DNA of 64,000 bases, from positions 54,664,108 through 54,728,107 of the forward strand of contig NC_031495.1 in assembly GCF_000237925.1 (NCBI RefSeq), given 5' to 3'. The notes beneath the pieces were generated by a model, which was not told the origin of the DNA, ran no database searches, and saw only the letters and a program-made list of their open reading frames with translations. Positions 23,417 to 34,439 of this stretch are shown here, one piece after another (within the stretch, counting starts at the first letter, position 1; every line of letters starts with the position of its first letter). Source of the stretch: Schistosoma mansoni (taxonomy: Eukaryota; Platyhelminthes; Trematoda; Strigeidida; Schistosomatidae). The translations under genes were made by a program, and so were the position numbers.

Positions 23417-23464
23417 AAAATATTAATAATAGAATAGTAATAATAAATCAGGTTCTGTGTGATT
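23417..23464 (+). repeat. 48-bp duplication flanking the Gypsy element, left copy
   Basis: This copy ends two bases before the 5' LTR. The right copy begins at the last base of the 3' LTR (27514-27561). The two differ at 2 of 48 positions (A/G in both cases). Confidence 0.85.
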
Positions 23465-23466
23465 AA

Positions 23467-24041
23467 TGATGTGAACCGCGAAACAAGAAGCCTTAACAAA
23501 TTACGGAAGCTATTTTTGGGACGTTAATTCATTTAATTCAAAGCTTGTAAAACTGTAACATTTACTTTTGCCTTTAGCCTATTCTACAGACCATAAGCTT
23601 TCTTTTGATGCATAATTCACTTCCACAGCATTTTCTGCTCTAAAGCTATTGTAATTTAGACGTGACCTTTTGTACTCTATTTTCTACTACAATCCCCCAG
23701 TTTTGGACATAATTGTATTTTCCTAATTATTGTACGTTGTGGTCAGGTTATTCATCTACTTATTCATGTAACTTTTCACCCTAATCTAAATTGGGAATTC
23801 GAGTGCTAGATCGGGGTTGGAATAAAGTGATTAGTGTTCCGGCTGTCTTTGTCTTCTCTCTCTCTCGCGTGCTTGCCAGCCAATCAGGGACAGAATAGTT
23901 TTCGTCTCTCTACCCCCACTTCGAACTCACGTATACTATCCTCAAGGTTAAGCCAGTCATCCTATCGGGTCAAGGTCTTAATCTACATTAGACAAGTTAT
24001 ACTCGGCACTAAAGTGGGTAGACAGATTCAAGGACGTAACA
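23467..24041 (+). repeat. 5' LTR of Ty3/Gypsy element, 575 bp
   Basis: It starts TGATGTGAACC and ends GGACGTAACA. It is identical to the 3' LTR except for one base (G at 23956 against A at 27429). It contains a CT-rich tract near 23850 and is followed within five bases by a TGGCGACGGAG primer-site-like sequence. Confidence 0.92.
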
Positions 24042-24045
24042 AAAG

Positions 24046-24056
24046 TGGCGACGGAG
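24046..24056 (+). promoter_or_regulatory. Primer binding site candidate
   Basis: TGGCGACGGAG begins four bases after the 5' LTR. TGG matches the complement of a tRNA CCA end, so a tRNA 3' end probably primes minus-strand synthesis. Which tRNA it is cannot be settled here. Confidence 0.6.
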
Positions 24057-24195
24057 ATTTTTTTGAAATATTGATTGATCCAAATCAAAATGTCTGTTTC
24101 TTTGGACGACCTTAAAACTATTCTACAAATTCAGCAAGCTCAGAATGATGCAAACCAAATGAAGCTTTTAGATGCGTTGATGCAGAAGCTCTCAT

Positions 24196-24631
24196 TTCTC
24201 CTTTTTTTCTCTCCAGAATCTTGCTCTGAGGGTGAAGCTATGTAACTTCGGACATCTGGAACAAGCTCGACGAACGCGCTTTCCCGAGGTCATAGCTCGA
24301 ACCAGGCGCCCCACAAGCCTACTTTATAACAACAATAAACTTAAAAAAGCTGCATTACATAAATACTTAGCACGACGGAAACCCTATTACACTTTTTGTC
24401 GAGATTGGATCTGGTATGTAACGTGGACGCTATGCCCCTTTGGAAACTATTCTTATGAAAACACATTATATCTGAACGAATGAACTGCTATCAACTTTTA
24501 TAGATTATAATTACTAAACAACCCTGCTCAGGATGCATACTGTGAACCAGTATATGTTGTAAATTGTAGATCATGCCTGTAAAAATGGCGTGCACCTGCT
24601 ATTGCAGAAATATAATATTATTATTATTCAT
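24196..24631 (+). mobile_element. Insertion within gag, ending in (ATT)n
   Basis: Gag reads MQKLSF up to the start and resumes at SSNSQSDKYDS after the end. The insert starts with a pyrimidine tract (CCTTTTTTTCTCTCCAG) and ends TATAATATTATTATTATTC. Its last ~80 bp resemble 29125-29220 (GTTGTAAATT..GATCATGC..CAGAAATAT), so it belongs to a dispersed family with a microsatellite-like 3' tail, probably a short non-LTR element. No product was recognised. Confidence 0.6.
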
Positions 24632-26113
24632 CTTCAAATTCTCAGTCAGATAAATATGACAGCATCGCAAATTCTATTTTTGAATTCAATTATGATCCCG
24701 ATTCTGGTATTATTTTCGATTCCTGGTTTCGTCGTTTCGAAGACACATTCCTTGTCGAATGCTCAAATCTTGATGATGCAGCCAAAGTTCGCCTACTCCT
24801 GAGAAGACTCGGAAAACTTGAATATAACAAATATGTGAATTTCATTTTGCCACAAAATCCGCGAGATTTATCTTTTGATGTGACAGCTCAAACCTTGTCC
24901 AAAATTTTTGGTGAACAATCCTCATTATTCAGCATCCGTTATCAGTGTTTTCAAATATCAAAATCCTTATCTGATGATTATCTCACATACACTGGACAAG
25001 TAAATAAAGAATGCGAACGTTTTAAAATAAATGAAATTACAGCAGATCAATTTAAATGTTTGGTTTTTACCGGTTTCAAGACGGCACAGAGAAAGCTATA
25101 GCCCATGCCTCCAGAACGTTGACTTCGGTAGAACGCAAGTACAGCCAAATTGAGAAAGAAGGATTGGCACTAGTTTTTGCAGTTAAGAAGTTTCACAAAA
25201 TGCTGCATGGTAGAAAATTTACCTTATTTACTGATCATAAACCCCTATTATCGATCTTTGGATCTAAGAAAGGTATACCAGTTTATACTGCAAATCGCCT
25301 CCAACGATGGGCTACAATGTTGTTGGTTTATGATTTCACTATCAAATACAAATCTACCTTTGACTTTGGTCATGCTGATGCACTATCGCGCTTAATAAGA
25401 AATCATAAGCTTGAAAATGAAGATACTGTCATTGCTTCTATATCAGTGGAAGAAGATGTAAGCAGCATGTTGCTCAATTCAACGCTAATTTTTCCAGTGA
25501 CAGCTGCTCGAATCGCTGATCACACTCTCCGTGATCCTATCTTAAGGCAACTAGCTACATTTATCCGGCGTGGTTGGCCCCCACGTATAACATCTCATGA
25601 ATTAAGACAGTATTATCAACGACGCCAATATTTATCCATCGTAAATGACTGTATTATGTTCACTGATCGCGTAGTAATTCCAAGTAACCTACGCTCACTC
25701 GTTCTGAAACAACTGCACACAGCTCATCCAGGTACTGGAAGAATGAAAGCTATTGCTCGAATTTATGCACACTGGCCTAACATTGATGAACACATCGAAG
25801 ATTTAGTGCGTGCGTGCAGAAAATGTGCTGCAGCCTCGAAATGTCCACGGAAAGCTAAACTCAATTCTTGGCCATCCCCGAAAGAACCTTGGTCTCGTAC
25901 ACACATTGATTTTGCCGGCCCATTTCAAGGTACATATTTCCTCGTTTGTGTCGACGCCTACTAAAAGTGGCCAGAGATTCTACCCATGAAGCAAATCACG
26001 TCGCAAGAGACTATTATCGAGTTACGGCAGTTATTCTCTCGTTTCGGAGTCCCAGATATTCTCGTGTCAGATAATGGCACTCAGTTTACTTCTTCCATTT
26101 TCTCAGACTTCTG

Positions 26114-26292
26114 CAGTGGTCTATCGGTTAAGGGCTTCGGCTCGAGACTGGTAGGTCCTGGGTTCGAATCTCGCGAGAGCGGGTTCGTGGATGCGCACTG
26201 CTGAGGAGTCCCGTAATAGGACGAAACGGCCATCCAGTGTTTCCAGGTTTTCCATGGTGGTCTAGCTTCAATTGACTCACGCTTTCAACTAT
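26114..26292 (+). mobile_element. Hammerhead SINE (family 2) inside Gypsy integrase
   Basis: The tRNA-like head has an A-box-like AGTGGTCTATCGGTTAAGG and B box GGTTCGAATCTC. A hammerhead and the family-2 tail TTCAATTGACTCACG follow. It interrupts integrase between the second Asp and the C-terminal module, and roughly 100 codons of integrase are missing there. The insertion was therefore accompanied or followed by a deletion, and no target duplication is visible. Confidence 0.85.
26191..26244 (+). ncRNA. Hammerhead ribozyme (family 2), core intact, weakened stem III
   Basis: Stem I is GCACTG/CAGTGT. The core CUGAGGA is at 26201-26207, stem II is GUCC/GGAC, and GAAA is at 26223-26226. Other copies have stem III CGGCCG followed by UC. 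Here it is CGGCCA, giving an AUC cleavage triplet and a C-A mismatch next to the cleavage site. The allowed NUH rule is met, but activity is doubtful. Confidence 0.75.
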
Positions 26293-26928
26293 GAGAAAAG
26301 TTAAAACTGCTCTCGATGCCATAAAACCAAAGCAAAATGGTGTAGGAAGAAGAAACCAGAAGATAGAATCTCAATTTAATCGCCATCATGTGGCGAAAAG
26401 TAGAATCTTCCGAGACAACCAAAAAGTATACGTCCGTGATTTCCGATACTCACCTCCACAATGGACCAGTGAACGCATACTTGGGAGACGAGGGAATGTA
26501 ATGTATGTGGTGGAGGTTGAGGGCCAAAAGTGGATACGTCACGCTAACCACATACTGGAAAGTTCTGGTACTCCTCAAAAAACCGAGAAAATGTGCTCAA
26601 TGTGGGAAGTCTTCCTGGACAGTTTCGACATAGGAAGTCCAGCAACTAAAAAAACTGTGCAACCTGAACAACATCCTATTACGAGATCACTATGAAAACG
26701 CAGAAGACCTGATATTCTGCAGGTGGACCCAAAGAAAAGAGCATATACTTCTGAGGGGAGATATCAGTGATGATATCTTAGCTGTTACTCGTATTTAGTG
26801 ACTAACCGCTTTCTTTTTTTTCATTTATTCCAGTTAACCAGTTGGTCCTTTTCTTACAATGACCACAACTCCGTCCAGTTTCACTTATGCATTCAGTCAA
26901 TGGCAGTGATAACATCACTTTCTTTGTC

Positions 26929-26939
26929 AGGGGGGAAGA
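26929..26939 (+). promoter_or_regulatory. Polypurine tract of Gypsy element
   Basis: AGGGGGGAAGA lies immediately before the 3' LTR, where plus-strand priming occurs in LTR retroelements. Confidence 0.8.
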
Positions 26940-27514
26940 TGATGTGAACCGCGAAACAAGAAGCCTTAACAAATTACGGAAGCTATTTTTGGGACGTTAA
27001 TTCATTTAATTCAAAGCTTGTAAAACTGTAACATTTACTTTTGCCTTTAGCCTATTCTACAGACCATAAGCTTTCTTTTGATGCATAATTCACTTCCACA
27101 GCATTTTCTGCTCTAAAGCTATTGTAATTTAGACGTGACCTTTTGTACTCTATTTTCTACTACAATCCCCCAGTTTTGGACATAATTGTATTTTCCTAAT
27201 TATTGTACGTTGTGGTCAGGTTATTCATCTACTTATTCATGTAACTTTTCACCCTAATCTAAATTGGGAATTCGAGTGCTAGATCGGGGTTGGAATAAAG
27301 TGATTAGTGTTCCGGCTGTCTTTGTCTTCTCTCTCTCTCGCGTGCTTGCCAGCCAATCAGGGACAGAATAGTTTTCGTCTCTCTACCCCCACTTCGAACT
27401 CACGTATACTATCCTCAAGGTTAAGCCAATCATCCTATCGGGTCAAGGTCTTAATCTACATTAGACAAGTTATACTCGGCACTAAAGTGGGTAGACAGAT
27501 TCAAGGACGTAACA
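26940..27514 (+). repeat. 3' LTR of Ty3/Gypsy element, 575 bp
   Basis: It has the same length and ends as the 5' LTR, with a single base difference. It is followed directly by the right copy of the 48-bp flank duplication. Confidence 0.92.
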
Positions 27515-27561
27515 AAATATTAATAATAGAATAATAATAATAAATCAGGTTCTGTGTAATT
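27514..27561 (+). repeat. 48-bp duplication flanking the Gypsy element, right copy
   Basis: It matches 23417-23464 at 46 of 48 positions. It abuts the 3' LTR exactly, which is where a target duplication would be, but it is about ten times longer than usual for Gypsy. Confidence 0.85.
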
Positions 27562-28376
27562 GGCAAGAATTTTGCGTTGATTTTGAAGGAGGAAAGGATG
27601 AAACTAAGAAAATAGAAATAAAGGAGACGCGGAATAAGTAAATATCTTAACGCAGAACAAGAATAAACAACTATGTATATATAGCAAAACGAGTAATAAA
27701 ATTAAAATAAAACACGATAAATTAATCCGCAAATAATTTATCATTGCCGTAAGATATGACGTTAGAATAAGTGTTTGTTTGGGGTGATGCTGTGAAAGTT
27801 TCAATTAAGTGCAAAAGATAATCAATATGTATAATGTTATTGTCTTAATCCAAAACTTCATAATCTTAAGAACAATATTTATTTAGAAGGAAAAATAAAT
27901 AAACCAAGGAAAAAGAGAAAAGAAATGAACACATAGTGAAAGGGTCTAACCATGATCATAATAGTGTAATGGTTATAGACTTTTTAGATAAACGAATAAT
28001 TTAAAAAATAATAATGAATAAATAAGGAAAATCAGAAAAAAAATAAATAATAAAAATAATATTAACAATAATAATAAACATTTACTGCACTCGGATAAAT
28101 ACGCCATGTGAATGAACGTCATCAGGAAGGTACCTCACAAAATGTACATTATGAACTGTTTTCCAGTCCATAACAACACTGATATTCCTTAAAAAAATTA
28201 CGTAAATGAAATATGGTCGATCCTGTGGCACTGTTATATAATCTTGAATGCTCTTACAAATATGCCGCTGGTGTTAAATGCTTAAAATTAAGGTACAAAG
28301 GTTGTGATAAACAATGTTAATGAATTACACAGCCTAAATATAGAATAACCAGTCAACAGTATTTTGCTTTCCATAC
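27562..28376. other. A-rich non-coding stretch
   Basis: Low-complexity, strongly A-rich on the + strand (runs such as AATAAATAAAC and AAATAATAATGAAT). No gene or recognised repeat family. Confidence 0.5.
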
Positions 28377-29780
28377 TCATGCGAAGTCTAGTGTGCGACA
28401 TTTACACTGAAATTCCGAAGAAGCACTTGCTATACAACTTGACATCAACGTATTTACATCCCTGATTACATATTTGTTCATGTTTCTTAATCTTTGGTGA
28501 AAATGATCTATCCACAGATTGATTAGTCTCTTCGTCACATCTAAGTATACCATGTGCTTTGGATCTAAGGACAAAGTCGAGGAAATATTAATTGGAAGCC
28601 CTTCGAAATTGGAATGGTCTTGACGGCGAAATGATTGAATCCGCTGACGGAAATTATTATCGGTTCGCAATGCATACTCACCATTTGGAAGAGTTACCTA
28701 TCCGGCAAGGTGCCGATCAAATACAACATACCTATCGCAACGTGCTTGCTCACTGTGATTAACTGGTAATCTAACATTAGGACGAGCAAGTGCTTCACAT
28801 ATCACGGAAACCAGCTTAACAGCTACGTATTTTTTGACATTACCACAAAACAGACCGACATCTATTTCTTTTAATTCAGAAATGGTGTCTGCAGTTATTT
28901 CGTTGAATTCTGCTAACTTCGTATTTTCTCCATAGACACCTATCATGAACACATCATTTAACCTAGGAGCAACAATGCGTCTTCGTATAAGCCATAACTA
29001 TCGACTGGAGCTCCTTGATGTAGAAATTCCTTCCACACAAATATGCAAAATTCGTCCTTTATTTTCATTTACTTATTTTCATTCATTTACTTAATAACCC
29101 TACTTTGGTAGTATCCCATCTCTAAGCCAATGTTGTAAATTATTGATCATGCTGGAAAAAAAAGATGTGTACATGCTTTGTCAGAAATATGTCATTATTT
29201 GCTCTCAAATAAAGGAGAACCGTTAAAGCGGGTTCAATTAGTAGAAACTATGTTATCTTGGTGAAAACATGTAACTCTGTCACTCAGTTATTGGAGGCGC
29301 CGTAAGTCAACATGAAGTGTAGTTCAGCCATTGATTTGTCCTCGCATTACAAGAACATCTGCTTGCAAACCAGACAGCTTTTGAGTTTAACATATGTAGC
29401 AGACAACTCTGGGCTTCTATGAGGGGGAGTCAAACTGCGTAACTATTGGCTACCGTGGGAATATCAGGGTAGTCGTTAAGAGTGACTTAAGTCTCTATTT
29501 TGCGCTAGTATTGAAATAATCAACATCCATTCTTCTCTACGTAGTATGTCTCGCCAAACAGTGACCCTATTTGGAATGGAAATCATAGATGCAAACGAAT
29601 TATCCACAGGATTTTCGAGTAGACTAAATGTAGAATCAACAGACAGCAATTCGAAAGCTTTCCTGATAATAATGCTGTTAACAAATAAAATCATGTCTAA
29701 GTAAGCTGAATGGAAATCATTTACCTTCAGAACATTTACATATGAAGGTAATTCTCTTGTTTGTTTATCACAACGCATCC
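28377..29780 (-). pseudogene. CACTA-like transposase relic
   Basis: On the minus strand, 28952-28377 reads as one frame broken by a single TAG at 28698-28700. It shows FMIGVYGENTK, a segment ending VSVICEALARP (compare the ICDAPA block of metazoan Tnp2/CACTA-type transposases), RTDNNFRQR, and LSLDPKHMVYLDVTKRLINL (compare the usual PLDYMHLVCLGVMKKLL). Less certain fragments continue to 29780. The catalytic part beyond is not seen. Schistosomes are known to carry a CACTA family (SmTRC1), which this may represent. It is not functional. Confidence 0.6.
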
Positions 29781-30239
29781 GTGCACCCCAAGATAAGCTA
29801 TTCCTTGACTAACGACAATATCAGAGCACGTAACATGGGCAATCTGATTATCCCACATTAAACAGTATACTTTATAACCCATGGGAGCATACACACAATT
29901 GGACGTATACACGGATGTTTAGTCTCAAATCGAAAAAGAATTCACAACTGTCTTTATCTAAAAAGAATTCTTCTGAATTTTTGTGTGGCGTGGACCACTA
30001 TTCGGCTAAACTCGAGACAACGAGAGATTCTGATTATTTGTAGTGTTGAGATAACTGACTACATTAGCATCATAACAAAGTATTTCACTAAACATTTTAT
30101 GAGCAGCAGCCACCCATATAAACCGTAATAGAAACAAGGGCAAACTCGAATCTTGTGAACTATAAGGAACCATTCCACTAACTGCATATTTGAGAATAAA
30201 TTATTATTATTATTATCAAATGATAATTCAGTATACCTT
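29781..30239. other. Unassigned stretch with (ATT)n tract
   Basis: It contains an ATT microsatellite near 30190-30208. No gene is seen. Confidence 0.4.
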
Positions 30240-32480
30240 ATGTACTTGATGGACAGATTGTCTCTTTGAAACAAATGGTATAAATACCTGTACATTTTTG
30301 ATAATGTTTGTAGTAGTCCTCTACGTCACGGCTTCGCACAGTAGAGCTGTATCGACGTTCGTACTGAAGGTTCTGACTTTGATATCGGTTGTGAGTTGCT
30401 CTGAGTTTCATATGTTCTTCAACGTTAGGAATGCAGCCCTTGCTTTTCCAATACTTGCCTTTGCATCTTCATCATATCCCTCTGATTAGTCGGTGATACT
30501 GTCCAGGTACGTGGGAGTTTCCACCTATTCCAAAGTTTTTCCATCAAGTATGATTGGGTTGGTGTTCTTCATGGTGTATTTGAGGATCTTGCTTTTCCCT
30601 TTGTGAATGTTGAGGCTGCTGCTATAATGACCGTCTTGAACTGAATTTGTTGGTTTTTATAAGATAAAAGAGCTAGATCATCCGTGAAGTCAAAATCATT
30701 TAGCTGCACTCACATAACCAACTGAATTCTATGATCCCCCTAGAATGTGAAATTATAGTACATCGTATGAATTCTGTATGATGTTGATGATCCTTTCAGG
30801 TACACCATAATGTCGAAGAAGGTTCCGTAAGGTCCTCTTATCTACAGTGTTAAACGCTTTTTCATAGTCAAGGATGTCGATGTATAGTGAATAGTTCCAT
30901 TCAATTGATTGTCAAACGATGAATCGCAGTGTTACGATTTGGCCCGTGCACGACCGATCATTACGGGATCCGGTCTGTTGATCTAGAAGCTGGACATCTA
31001 CTGAATCTTTCATCGTTTTCAACAGCACCCTGTTGAAAACTCTTCTTGGTAGCATTAGTAGTGTGATGCTTCTGTAGTTCTCACACTTTCTCAGATCTAC
31101 CCTCTTTTGTATGTTGATGAGGTATCCTTCCTTATAGTCTGTCTCTGGCTGTTGTCACTCCTTCCAAATCTTCCTGTAAAGAGCGTGGGGCATGTGTGCA
31201 GTTTCTTTTATGTCTGTCTTCAGTGCCTCGGCTGGTATATTGTCAGGTTCTGCTGCTTTCTCACTCTTGATTTGTCTGATGGCCATCCTGATTTCTTGGA
31301 TCGTTGGTGAAGTGACGTATATAAGGAGGTCTGTGTGTGCTGCTTCGATATCCGGTGGATTCAGTGGGGCTGGTCTATTCAGCAGTTCCAGGGTCCAGGG
31401 TTCCCATAGAGATCCATTCCTTATGATAATGCTCCTGATACGTTGAAGTTACTGGTTCTTTGATCCCTTTTCAGTTGTCCTCCAGAGTAGTTTCTTCTTT
31501 CTGTGGATCCTCTAGAGCTTGGAATCTGTTGTCGAGAGTTATCTAGAATTGGTTGAGCTTGTCAGTATCTCGAAGGAACCTTTGTAATGCTGTTCCTTCA
31601 GTTGTCCAGTGTCTCTTTAGCTTCAGTCTCATCTTGACTACAACCAAGTGGTGATCCGAAGCTATGTCAGCTCCTCTCTTTGTCCTCACGTCTTCCGTTG
31701 ACCTTGTGAATTTCTTAGTGATGCAAATATGATCTGCCTGGTTCTCCGTACTGTGATCCGGTGATATCTATGTAGCTTTGTGTATGCGATTGTGTAAGAA
31801 TATTGTGCCACATGTAGCCAATTCGTTGAATACGCACAGGCTTGCAAATCCGTCATCATTTTCATTCCTTTCTCCCAATCAGTTCATGTCGTCCCATTAT
31901 ATCTTTATATCCTGTGTTGTCCATTCCGACTTTGGCGCTTAGATCTCCCATCAGATTGATCGGGTCGCTTCCTGATCACTTTTCTATAATTGATCGCAGC
32001 CTCGAGTAGAACTGATCTTTATTGTCGTCATTGCTGTCATTGGCGGGTGCGTAAAATTTGATAACATTCATTGTGATCCCATTCTCCTTTGTTTTGAGTG
32101 ATGCTTCGGTGATTCTGGATCCATGAGATTCTTATTCTATTAATGCCTTTCGTGCTTCTTTGTTCAGCATCATGGCGATTCCCTGAGTGTATGTGGAGCA
32201 TTTTCCTCTTCGTGTACACAGTACATCACAATGTCTCCGGAATTTATCCTTTTCTGTCCAACTTGTATCCAGTATGTTTCAGTTACTCCGAGAACCGCTA
32301 AGTTGTACCTCCTCATTTCTGCAGCTATCTTATTAAACATTTAGGTCTACCATGCTGTCCAGATATTCCATGTACCTATAATAAATGTTGCTCTGGTTGT
32401 TAGACATGTCATCAACCTCGTAAACTTTCGAAGAATATCAACTTTCACCATGAGGCGTCATGATTCCTCCGAAAAAAGAT
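30240..32480 (-). pseudogene. RTE-like LINE (family C), endonuclease and RT remnants
   Basis: Minus strand. Endonuclease pieces lie between about 32480 and 31600: APHTL..I.MMLN, ESHGSRITEASLKTKE, GITMNVI, DQFYSRLRSIIEK, MGDLSAKVGMDNTGY and, further on, the DHH-type block. RT pieces follow to 30240: ILDYEKAFNTVDKRTLRNLL, HYGVPERIINIIQNSY, and EDAKASIGKARAAFLTLKNI. The usual continuation after the GAETWRT position degrades, and the element's own 3' end is missing; a separate 3' end of this family is at 55165-55450. Stops and frameshifts occur throughout. This RTE family is often misannotated as 'craniofacial development protein 2-like'. Confidence 0.85.
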
Positions 32481-34439
32481 AGTCCAAGTGCCATGACGGA
32501 GTTCGAATGGTTTGATTTGTTTATTCTGGCTAGCCTTTTTTAGCAAGATTTTATCCACGGAATCGTGCTGCTAACCTCATGCTCAACCCTATTCCTTTCC
32601 CCTGTCTTTGGACCGACACTAGCCGTAGAATAGCTGCAGGTTGAGTTATATTCCTGTCGATCGAAAGCAAATTAAGCGCGTTACTTATTTGGCCATCTTA
32701 TCCTTCACCAGATAATGCCAACTCTTAGATAAATGCACGCTTACTTCCAGTTGGATATTAAGAACAACTACGAAGTTCGGCCGGAGTTGGTGGAAGATCG
32801 CCAAACTTTGAATACGCCGGGGTCATACATTCTTCAGCGGACTATACGCGGGGAGGAACAGTTAACGTGAGGCAAATAATTTGTTTGACTTCACATATAT
32901 AGTCGGGTAATACACCAAATGTCACGGTAAAATTATCGCATAGCTATGGCCCTTCGAGTTCGTTATGACGAAAATGATTTCTAACACTTCTCACGATATC
33001 ATTTCAAGTCCCAAAATAAAATGACTTTGATTAATCATCTTGGAATTTTAGCTGCCCAGAGAATGGATTTGAATAAGATTCGAATCCCACGGTTGTCAAA
33101 AGTATCAATCCGAGATCTATTTCTTCACAAGATAACACAAGTAGAAGTCATACAGAGTGTTTTACTAATATAGTGTGATATAACAGTTCATTCCAAAAAC
33201 ACCAACAATAATAATACCGGTCACTAACAGCAATTATTACAGCTTGCATCTACTTCTACTCTTTAAAAACTGCTTGGTTTCTTTTCACTAACCCCTGATT
33301 TACCACTGGTGCTGAGTCACAATGAACAGATTTTAAGTTTATGTTAACATTTGGACGATATAGTTATATCCGTGTTCCTTGAAAACAACCGAGCCTCCGG
33401 ACTACATGTGCGACATTGGAACCTGACTGAGGAGAGAATTCCTGACAATGACCGTAACGACCGAGGTGCCAATATTCGGTTTGAACGCGATTTTGGGCGA
33501 ATCTTACTAACTTATATAAAAAGCAAACTCTGCATTCACTTTGAACAGTTCTAATTTAAGGTGAACAAGTTACATCCAAATTATAGGATACCTCAGACGG
33601 TGCATTCTGTGTTATACAGTCAAGGGTCTCTTTAACACAAAATAACGTACTAAACAAGAAAGTAAACAGTTGATAAACAATGGTTCGATGTCTGAGAATC
33701 AAGAAGAATATTCCCAACGAAATGGGATCAAATATGTATCCGTAACATTCCAACAACCTTACCAAGCAGATAGTCAAATGTTAACAGCCACTACCAAACC
33801 ACATCATGACCTTGAGTTTAGTCACGTACGACCTTATTGTTAATGGTTGGGCAATATGCAACAGTAAAACAAAGTAATAAAATGCAAGTTTTCAAACAAA
33901 GTCATCTAACAGATGCTCAGACGAGGAGAACTGAAGAACATAAGGTGCGGCCTAGGGGGGCCTGAATAAAGGTTGAAATATAATACAGGGAGAAGAAAGA
34001 AACAAGTGACGATACTGTCCAATAAAATGCTGCATGTTCTTTCCATTACAGTAACTGTGATGGAAGTATAGTTCTAACGTGATTTGCATTTGTCAAGCTT
34101 TTGCTGTATCCTTAGGCAACAAAATTACTATTTCCCATCCGAAGAATCTGTCCTGGGCTAAACGTTCAGTATACTACTTTTCTTTTTGAGTTCTACCAAA
34201 GCTATTGGTTAACTATGATTTTGCTCCAGCTTACTATTCGGTGTCCACAGTTTTTCACACAGAAGCTGGTCTAAGTATATCCTAAACATTTGTATCACCA
34301 GTTTTTATGTCCTATCCGTTTGCAGTGTATTGTTTTTTGTTTTTGCCTACGGTCGTAAACTCTCTCTAGGATCTATCTAATAACTCACATTTCATTGTGA
34401 TGATAAAAAATCCATGTAAGTGACCTGCATATCGTTTTA
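32481..34439. other. Unassigned stretch
   Basis: No exon with splice support and no recognised element. Short open frames near 33351-33777 show no family resemblance. Confidence 0.4.

Larger units (their letters stand above)
24042..26939 (+). pseudogene. Defective Ty3/Gypsy gag-pol remnant
   Basis: The gag start MSVSLDDLKTILQIQQAQ is at 24090. Gag is broken by an insertion (24196-24631) and resumes as a capsid-like segment (IIFDSWFRRFEDTF to about 25070). The reading then jumps in another frame straight into RNase H-like sequence (YSQIEKEGLALVFAVKKFH, FTDHKPLLSIF, HADALSR), so protease, RT and the start of RNase H are deleted. Integrase follows: an H-H-C-C zinc region (HTAHPG..H..C..C), the first Asp in HIDFAGPF, an in-frame stop at about 25963, and the second Asp in SDNGTQFTSS. 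A hammerhead SINE then replaces the part that should carry the catalytic Glu. After it comes the integrase C-terminal module (VYVRDFRYSPPQW). It is non-autonomous. Confidence 0.9.
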
